DNA of 30,091 nucleotides from JBOFMT01 sp051658525 (GTDB lineage: Bacteria > Bacillota_I > Bacilli_A > Erysipelotrichales > Erysipelotrichaceae): NCBI GenBank assembly GCA_051658525.1, contig JBOFMT010000076.1:1-30091 (forward strand), in the 5' to 3' direction. The notes under the pieces were generated by a model. That model searched no databases. It was not told where the DNA came from and was given only the letters and a program-made list of their open reading frames with translations. This document shows, piece by piece, positions 25,131 to 30,091 of the stretch (position 1 is its first letter; each line of letters starts with the position of its first letter). A program made the position numbers and the translations under genes.

Positions 25131-25571
25131 ATGATCATTCTATATACTTCACCTGGATGTGCTTCTTGTAGAAAAGCAAAACAGTGGTTAAAAGAACATA
25201 AACTTGAATTTGTAGAAAAAAATATTTTCAACACACTTTTGAAAGAAGATGAGATAAAATATCTCTTACAACGTTCAGAAAATGGAAGTGAAGATATCAT
25301 TTCTACCCGTTCGAAAGTATTCCAAGATCTGAAAATCGATTTGGATGACCTTTCTACTAAAGAACTTGTAGATTTTATTCAAAACAATCCAAGTATCTTA
25401 AAGCGTCCAATAATCTTGAATGAAAAGAGTTTTGTTGTTGGATACGATGACGATGAAATCACTTCTTTCATTCCTAGTAAATTGCGTGATGTTGTTCAAA
25501 ATTCGTGCGGTGATGATTGCCAAAGTTTTGGTATTTGTCGTCATACACACAACAACGAAACGCACAAATAG
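25131..25571 (+). CDS. spx: Spx-type transcriptional regulator with Cys/His-rich tail
   Basis: ArsC-fold regulator that binds the RNA polymerase alpha C-terminal domain and controls thiol stress genes in Bacillota. It aligns with Bacillus Spx along residues 1-120. The redox switch CASC (Cys10, Cys13) in SPGCASCRKAK, Gly52 in SENGSEDIISTRSK (needed for polymerase contact in Bacillus), Arg60 and Arg92 in LKRPII are all in the right places. It has 146 residues compared with about 131. The extra tail (from 124) has Cys126, Cys130, Cys136, His138, His140 and His145, replacing the short tail that ends in the ClpXP-recognised LAN in Bacillus. Ribosome binding site AAAGGAGGG. Monocistronic, with a terminator overlapping its stop. 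Confidence 0.88.
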   Translation: MIILYTSPGCASCRKAKQWLKEHKLEFVEKNIFNTLLKEDEIKYLLQRSENGSEDIISTRSKVFQDLKIDLDDLSTKELVDFIQNNPSILKRPIILNEKSFVVGYDDDEITSFIPSKLRDVVQNSCGDDCQSFGICRHTHNNETHK

Positions 25572-25593
25572 CATCTGCGGATGCTATTTTTTT
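25566..25593 (+). terminator. intrinsic terminator after the spx-like gene
   Basis: AAATAGCATC, loop TGCG, GATGCTATTT, then T residues. The stop codon TAG lies within the stem. Confidence 0.85.
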
Positions 25594-25688
25594 CATTTCT
25601 TTATGGTATAGCTTCTTGAGTATACACAAGCTGATAAAACAGAGCAAGCGGTTTTTATAAAAAGTTCACGCTTTTTTGCGTTATTTGG

Positions 25689-25762
25689 TTGAAAAAATAA
25701 TGGGCTTGAGTATAATAGTGAAAGTATATGATCTTAAAGATAGCTTACAAGATAATTGTAAG
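25689..25762 (+). promoter_or_regulatory. promoter and leader hairpin of the YitT-type gene
   Basis: TTGAAA (25689-25694), a 16-bp spacer, TATAAT (25711-25716). Downstream in the leader CTTACAA (25744-25750), GATAA, TTGTAAG (25756-25762) is a perfect 7-bp inverted repeat ending two bases before the GGAGG ribosome binding site. It could be a small mRNA hairpin or a repressor site. Confidence 0.6.
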
Positions 25763-25774
25763 TGGAGGTTCTCA

Positions 25775-26638
25775 ATGAAAAAGAAAATTACGGATAACCA
25801 GTGGTTTATTTTAGCTGCTGTGATACTTGCATCTTATATTAGTGCAGTGAACATCAACAGTTTTGTTCATGCTGGCGGTTTGTTTCCCGGCGGCTTTACT
25901 GGTGTAACCGTACTTATTCAGCGAATTGCGCAAACATTTTTCGATGTAGCGATTCCATTTTCCCTAGTAAATATCGCCTTAAACTTGGGACCTGCAGTAT
26001 TGGCTTATAATACGGTTGGGAAAAAGTTTACAATCTACTCTTGTGTGATGATTGTAATGACATCCCTATTTGTTGAAATTGTACCTATTATTCCTGTAAC
26101 CGATGATGTCTTACTCATTGCCGTATTCGGTGGAATTATCAATGGACTAGCTGTTGGTTTGGCACTGAAGGTGAATGCAAGTAGTGGTGGAACCGATTTT
26201 GTTGCCATGCACTTTGCGAAAAAATTTAATATGTCGATGTGGAACTACGTATTGGTATTCAATGCATCGATCTTACTTATTGCTGGATTCTTATTTGGGT
26301 GGGATAAAGCTTTATACTCTATCTTATTCCAATTCTGTGCAACCCAAGTTGTAAAATACTTACATGTTCGCTATGAACGCGTAACACTGTTTATCGTAAC
26401 GGCAGTACCAGATTTATTAAGTGATGAATTATTAACCTATACACGTCATGGGGTAACCCGTTTTGAAGGGATTGGGGCCTATTCAAAACAAAATAAAACA
26501 ATGTTGTATACGGTAATTTCAAGTAATGAAGTAAATGATGTTTTAAAATTTGTACGTAGTATTGATCCACTCGCATTTGTGAATGTAACCAAATCTGTAC
26601 AAATTGATGGAAACTTTTATCAACCCCCAATCGAGTAA
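25775..26638 (+). CDS. YitT-family membrane protein
   Basis: Membrane protein of 287 residues. The first about 200 residues are a YitT (DUF161) domain with five or six membrane segments (starting WFILAAVILASYIS) and the conserved GGLFPGGFTGV and ASSGGTDFVAM loops. The last about 80 residues are a soluble DUF2179 domain. The transported compound is unknown for the family. The frame is open upstream to 25676, but that stretch contains the promoter and leader hairpin; the ATG at 25775 has GGAGG six bases upstream and begins MKKKITDN, the typical start. Confidence 0.9.
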   Translation: MKKKITDNQWFILAAVILASYISAVNINSFVHAGGLFPGGFTGVTVLIQRIAQTFFDVAIPFSLVNIALNLGPAVLAYNTVGKKFTIYSCVMIVMTSLFVEIVPIIPVTDDVLLIAVFGGIINGLAVGLALKVNASSGGTDFVAMHFAKKFNMSMWNYVLVFNASILLIAGFLFGWDKALYSILFQFCATQVVKYLHVRYERVTLFIVTAVPDLLSDELLTYTRHGVTRFEGIGAYSKQNKTMLYTVISSNEVNDVLKFVRSIDPLAFVNVTKSVQIDGNFYQPPIE

Positions 26639-26665
26639 AAATAAGGTAGCTAGCCTTATTTTTTT
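26637..26665 (+). terminator. intrinsic terminator after the YitT-type gene
   Basis: AATAAGG, a 7-base loop (TAGCTAG), CCTTATT, then T residues. The next ribosome binding site follows within 10 bases, so the downstream gene depends on readthrough or on a promoter inside the YitT gene. Confidence 0.75.
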
Positions 26666-26680
26666 ATAAAGGGAGGATTT

Positions 26681-27682
26681 ATGAAACGACAATATCCGAT
26701 GATGGATGTGGTAAAATATGGTTTTGCCTTATTAGTCATCTGTGCTCATGTTTATACCGTATTTGATCATCCATACGTTAATTTCTTCTTTGTTAGTATC
26801 TTAGCACGTATGACGGTACCTTTTTTCTTTGCTAGTTCAGCCTTTTTGGTTGCCAAGCGTAGAAGTCAAGAGGGCTATGTCAAACGCTATGTCATAGGTC
26901 TTGTTGCCGTGTATTTGATTTTTTCGCTGCTCTATTTCCCATTTGGGCTAAAATTTGCCTTTGCACAATTTGGGATGCACTGGTGGGTGATTCCTGTGAC
27001 CTTTGTTGCTGGGTTCTTTTATGCAGGTACGTACTATCATCTTTGGTATGTTCCCGCACTCATTTTTGCGATTCTACTGGTAGAATGGTTGTTGAAACGG
27101 ATGAAACTATCGACCATCCTCATCCTTGCGATTGCGCTTTACTGTTTTGGGGCGATAGAAACCTATTATTACATTTGGCCACAATCGATCTTCCATTCTT
27201 TGTTTGATGCCTTTGTAGCGGTGTTTTACACGACGCGTAATGGTTTGTTTTTGGCTTTTGTCTTTGTTGTCTTTGGTTATGTGGTAGCTCAAAAAGAGCT
27301 TAAAGTTCCTGGATGGCTTGTTGTTTTGTTATTTGTGTTATACGCAGCAGAATGTTTCTGGCTCATGCCACAGGAAACGCTGAATTTTAATTTTATTTTG
27401 GGTGTGTTGCCTGTATCCTTCGCTTTGTTTGCTTGGGCTGTTCGTTTTGAACCAAAAAACCCATGGAATACGTCGCGGATACGGCGCTTGTCAGGAGATT
27501 ATTACTTTTGGCATATTCTCTTGCTTGAGTTTGTGTTATGGCTAAACCTTGGACTATCTGGTGTTTTTACGTATATGCTGGTGGTCTTATTCACACACGT
27601 TTGGAGTGAGGCAATGTTTCGTTTCGGTTGGGTAGACCGTAGTACCACATGGCTATTAACCCATATTCCAACGATAAAATAA
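26681..27682 (+). CDS. acyltransferase-3 family membrane protein
   Basis: Polytopic membrane protein of 333 residues with about ten membrane segments, of the acyltransferase 3 (OafA/NodX) family, which O-acetylates cell-surface sugars. N-terminal MDVVKYGFALLVICAH with His23, in the place of the family's essential His; VPFFFASSAFL near 46-56; YHLWYVPALIF near 118-128, the conserved trans-side loop. There is no extracytoplasmic SGNH domain. The acceptor could be a wall or capsule polymer. It follows the YitT gene by 42 bases with a GGGAGG ribosome binding site; no promoter is visible in that gap. Confidence 0.85.
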   Translation: MKRQYPMMDVVKYGFALLVICAHVYTVFDHPYVNFFFVSILARMTVPFFFASSAFLVAKRRSQEGYVKRYVIGLVAVYLIFSLLYFPFGLKFAFAQFGMHWWVIPVTFVAGFFYAGTYYHLWYVPALIFAILLVEWLLKRMKLSTILILAIALYCFGAIETYYYIWPQSIFHSLFDAFVAVFYTTRNGLFLAFVFVVFGYVVAQKELKVPGWLVVLLFVLYAAECFWLMPQETLNFNFILGVLPVSFALFAWAVRFEPKNPWNTSRIRRLSGDYYFWHILLLEFVLWLNLGLSGVFTYMLVVLFTHVWSEAMFRFGWVDRSTTWLLTHIPTIK

Positions 27683-27692
27683 ACAAATCCTG

Positions 27693-27748
27693 TTGTGCTC
27701 TTCCCAAATTTACAGTAAAATGTAACTAACACTATGACAGCGGTTTCA
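27693..27748 (+). promoter_or_regulatory. gal operon promoter with cre-like site
   Basis: TTGTGC (27693-27698), a 17-bp spacer and TAAAAT (27716-27721). Just downstream TGACAGCGGTTTCA (27735-27748) matches the cre consensus TGWAANCGNTNWCA at all but one specified position. A CcpA site here, after the start point, would block transcription when glucose is present. Confidence 0.55.
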
Positions 27749-27770
27749 TAAGTGCTCAGGGAGGTCGGTT

Positions 27771-28754
27771 ATGACAAGAGTAAAAACGTATACGATTGAA
27801 AACGAATTTCTGAAGGCTGAATTTATGAATAGAGGTGCTACACTTACCAAGTTAATTGTCAAAGCAAAAAATTTGGATGTTGTTTTGGGTTATGATGAGC
27901 ATGAAGCATACGATGTTAACCATTATTATATGGGGGCGATTTGTGGTCGTTGTTGCAACCGTATTGCGAATGGACAATTCAAACTACACCATAAAAGCTA
28001 TCATCTAGCTACAAACAATGGGCCAAACCATTTGCATGGTGGAGCTAAGGGCTTTGATCAAGTGTTATGGGATGCGAAGGTTAAGGAAGACCGCATTGTC
28101 TTTACTTATGTATCAACAACAGGGGAAGAAGGCTATCCTGGTACCTTAAAAATTAAGGTGACCTATCGTTTGTATTTTGAAAACTTAAAAATTCACTATG
28201 AGGCGAGCAGTGATGCGGATACGCTTGTAAATTTAACCAATCATACCTACTTTAACTTAGAAGGACACGGTGCTGGTAGTGTAGACAATCATCGCTTCTT
28301 AATTTATGCAGATAAGGCTTGTAGTGTAAATGCAGATGGACTTACCGTAGATAAAGGTTTTGATGTTAAGGCTACACCGTTTGACTTTACAACCTTTAAA
28401 ACCTTGCAACAACAAATTACGAAAAACCATGAACAGTTAACATTGGGAAATGGCTTTGATCATCATTATATCTTCCGTAAGGATGAGGTGATACAAGCGC
28501 AAGTTTATTCGCCAAAATCACAACTTTGTATGAGTGTGGTAACAACAAAACCAGGCATGCAGTTTTATACCGGGAATTACATTCATGAACATCTTGGAAA
28601 GGCACAAGCAAACTATGGTGCAAGAAGTGGTTTCTGCTTTGAAACCCAGTTTTTACCAGATGCGATTCATTTGGAAAAACATCCAAGTACACTCTTGAAA
28701 AAAGATGAGCTGTACAAACACCACACAACCTATCATTTTACCGTACTAGATTAA
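27771..28754 (+). CDS. galM: aldose 1-epimerase (mutarotase)
   Basis: Interconverts the alpha and beta anomers of galactose/glucose, feeding alpha-galactose to galactokinase. It has 327 residues, normal for GalM. Visible family motifs: GRCCNRIANGQF (about 61-72), NNGPNHLHGG (about 82-91), NLTNHTYFNLEGHG with the catalytic His (about 159-172), and FCFETQFLPDAIH with the catalytic Glu near 285. No signal peptide. Ribosome binding site GGGAGG. First gene of the gal operon, 19 bases before galK. Confidence 0.92.
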   Translation: MTRVKTYTIENEFLKAEFMNRGATLTKLIVKAKNLDVVLGYDEHEAYDVNHYYMGAICGRCCNRIANGQFKLHHKSYHLATNNGPNHLHGGAKGFDQVLWDAKVKEDRIVFTYVSTTGEEGYPGTLKIKVTYRLYFENLKIHYEASSDADTLVNLTNHTYFNLEGHGAGSVDNHRFLIYADKACSVNADGLTVDKGFDVKATPFDFTTFKTLQQQITKNHEQLTLGNGFDHHYIFRKDEVIQAQVYSPKSQLCMSVVTTKPGMQFYTGNYIHEHLGKAQANYGARSGFCFETQFLPDAIHLEKHPSTLLKKDELYKHHTTYHFTVLD

Positions 28755-28773
28755 ATTAAACGAGGGGGATTTT

Positions 28774-30054
28774 ATGTTTACAGTAGAACAGTTAATAAAC
28801 AAAATAAATGCAGGGGAAATGGATAAAACTCTATTACACCTATATGGTACCAAGCAAGCAGTTACACACCAAAGTGAGCGCTATAAAGCTTTGTTATTAG
28901 GTTTTGATGCGCAATTTCCAAACCGTGAGGTCGCTATATTTTCAGCACCGGGAAGAAGTGAAATTGGTGGAAATCATACCGATCACCAAAATGGTAAGGT
29001 CTTAGCAGCTAGTATCAATTTGGATGCAGTAGCCATTGTAAGTCGTCGTGATGACAATATCATAAACTTGCATTCACAAGGCTTTATTATTGCTCCGGTA
29101 GATTGCAACGAAACCGATATAAACTCAAACGAGTTTGGACGCTCAGAAGCCTTGATTCGCGGTGTTGTAGCTGGACTTACACAACGTGGATATCACGTAG
29201 GTGGATTTGATGCCGTGATGAATTCTGAAGTGCTTGGTGGTTCTGGCTTGAGTAGTTCTGCAGCCTTTGAGGTGTTACTAGGAACGATCCTTAACCACTT
29301 ATTCAACAACAATCAAATACCAGCTATGGAACTTGCACAAATTGGGCAATATGCAGAAAATGTATATTTCGATAAACCATGTGGTTTGTTGGATCAAAGT
29401 GCGAGTAGTGTAGGTGGGTTTATTACGATCGACTTCAAAGATAATAGCAATCCTATCGTAGAACAAATCGATTTTGATTTTACGACCTCAGGATATTCTT
29501 TGTGTATTGTCGATACTGGTGGTAATCACTGTGACTTAACGGATGATTATGCAGCGGTACCACAAGAGATGAAAGAGGTAGCAAACCTATTAGGGGTAGA
29601 GAAATTATCTTTGGTAGAGTATTCGACCTTCTTGGCAAATTTGCCTAAATTGCGAGAAACTTGTAGTGATCGTGCCTTGTTGCGTGCCTTCCATTTATTT
29701 GAAGAAAATAAACGTGTGGATGCGCTAGTAGCTGCACTCAAAGCGAACGATTTTAATACGTTCAAACAACTTGTGCAAAGTAGTGGGCATTCAAGTTTTG
29801 AATATTTACAAAATGTCTATCCAGTAAAAAATGTGGAAGAACAAGGCTTATCACTAGGCTTAGCACTTTCTCAACACTTACTAGAAGGCAAAGGTGCATG
29901 GCGCGTGCATGGTGGTGGTTTTGCTGGTACCATACAAGCGTTCGTACCAAATGATTTGGTAGAAACCTACCAGACAAGCGTAGAAGCTTTGTTTGGAAAG
30001 GGAACTTGTTATTTATTACAGGTACGTCCTGTAGGAGGAGTTAAAGTAGTCTAA
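28774..30054 (+). CDS. galK: galactokinase
   Basis: GHMP-family kinase that phosphorylates alpha-galactose to galactose 1-phosphate with ATP. It has 426 residues, the longer Gram-positive form. The galactose signature is APGRSEIGGNHTDHQNG (about 55-71), the ATP loop LGGSGLSSSAA (about 152-162), and the C-terminal GHMP motif RVHGGGFAGTIQAF (about 382-395). GLLDQSASS near 208 carries the catalytic-region Asp. The start has CGAGGGGG upstream. Its stop overlaps the next start (TAATG), so the next gene is coupled. Confidence 0.95.
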   Translation: MFTVEQLINKINAGEMDKTLLHLYGTKQAVTHQSERYKALLLGFDAQFPNREVAIFSAPGRSEIGGNHTDHQNGKVLAASINLDAVAIVSRRDDNIINLHSQGFIIAPVDCNETDINSNEFGRSEALIRGVVAGLTQRGYHVGGFDAVMNSEVLGGSGLSSSAAFEVLLGTILNHLFNNNQIPAMELAQIGQYAENVYFDKPCGLLDQSASSVGGFITIDFKDNSNPIVEQIDFDFTTSGYSLCIVDTGGNHCDLTDDYAAVPQEMKEVANLLGVEKLSLVEYSTFLANLPKLRETCSDRALLRAFHLFEENKRVDALVAALKANDFNTFKQLVQSSGHSSFEYLQNVYPVKNVEEQGLSLGLALSQHLLEGKGAWRVHGGGFAGTIQAFVPNDLVETYQTSVEALFGKGTCYLLQVRPVGGVKVV

Positions 30055-30091
30055 TGGCATATCAAACAAACAATCAATTAGAAATTCACGT
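30054..30091 (+). CDS. start of next gal gene, probably galT (cut by the window edge)
   Basis: An ATG at 30054 overlaps the galK stop (TAATG) and has an AGGAGGAG ribosome binding site at the end of galK. Only twelve codons are visible, reading MAYQTNNQLEIH. The position after galM-galK and the N-terminal NQL suggest a GalT-type UDP-glucose--hexose-1-phosphate uridylyltransferase, but the identity rests on context. Confidence 0.5.
   Translation, partial: MAYQTNNQLEIH

Noticed and set aside
1..30091. Mobile elements, CRISPR arrays, prophage genes, tRNA or rRNA genes, alternative genetic code
   Set aside because: None found: no transposase or integrase, no regular direct repeats, no tRNA-like cloverleaf noticed, and UGA acts as a stop in well-supported genes.

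Overview
The window looks like the chromosome of a low-GC Gram-positive bacterium (Bacillota, roughly 40% GC by eye). It has an Spx-type regulator, a T-box leader in front of trpS, YesM/YesN-type two-component signalling, strong AGGAGG ribosome binding sites, U-tract terminators after most units and a cre-like site in front of a gal operon. UGA is used as a stop and Trp is coded by UGG, so the code is standard. I cannot name the genus.

Layout. (1) 1-543: 3' end of an unrecognised gene and its terminator. (2) 555-16078: a large carbohydrate locus on the + strand. It holds a GH94-type disaccharide phosphorylase, a second and longer phosphorylase of the GH94/GH149/GH161 kind, a GH30-type beta-glucosidase/glucanase without signal peptide, a CUT1 ABC importer (binding lipoprotein and two permeases, no ATPase), a second orphan binding lipoprotein, a YesM-type histidine kinase and a YesN-type AraC response regulator. 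Taken together this reads as uptake of short beta-glucans (beta-1,3-linked is my best guess) followed by phosphorolysis in the cytoplasm. Two transcription units of the locus, the enzymes and the importer, share a 17-base motif at nearly the same distance from the -10 box; it is a candidate binding site for the response regulator. (3) 16142-16998: an EamA-type transporter pseudogene with several independent lesions. (4) 17020-17604: a flavodoxin behind a promoter with a 19-bp spacer and an internal dyad, the hallmark of MerR-family control. (5) 17622-20088: two overlapping genes of unknown function. (6) 20139-21498: a YbjQ-domain protein with an N-terminal four-Cys motif, and a maltose/galactoside O-acetyltransferase-type enzyme. 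(7) 21501-22366: an 8-Cys ferredoxin and a small Fe-S-type membrane protein behind a promoter whose -10 box lies in a perfect 13-bp inverted repeat. (8) minus strand 22369-24945: trpS with a T-box leader, and an APC-family amino acid transporter. (9) 25102-27682: an Spx-type regulator with an unusual Cys/His tail, a YitT-type membrane protein and an acyltransferase-3 membrane protein. (10) 27693 to the end: galM, galK and the first codons of a further gene, probably galT, behind a promoter with a cre-like site.

The genes are mostly ordinary families. What is worth a second look is the wiring: the paired operator motif, the orphan binding protein next to the kinase, the MerR-type and palindromic promoters, the divergent T-box and the modified Spx tail. 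No tRNA, rRNA, CRISPR array, insertion sequence or prophage gene was seen. No stretch over 300 bases is without a gene.
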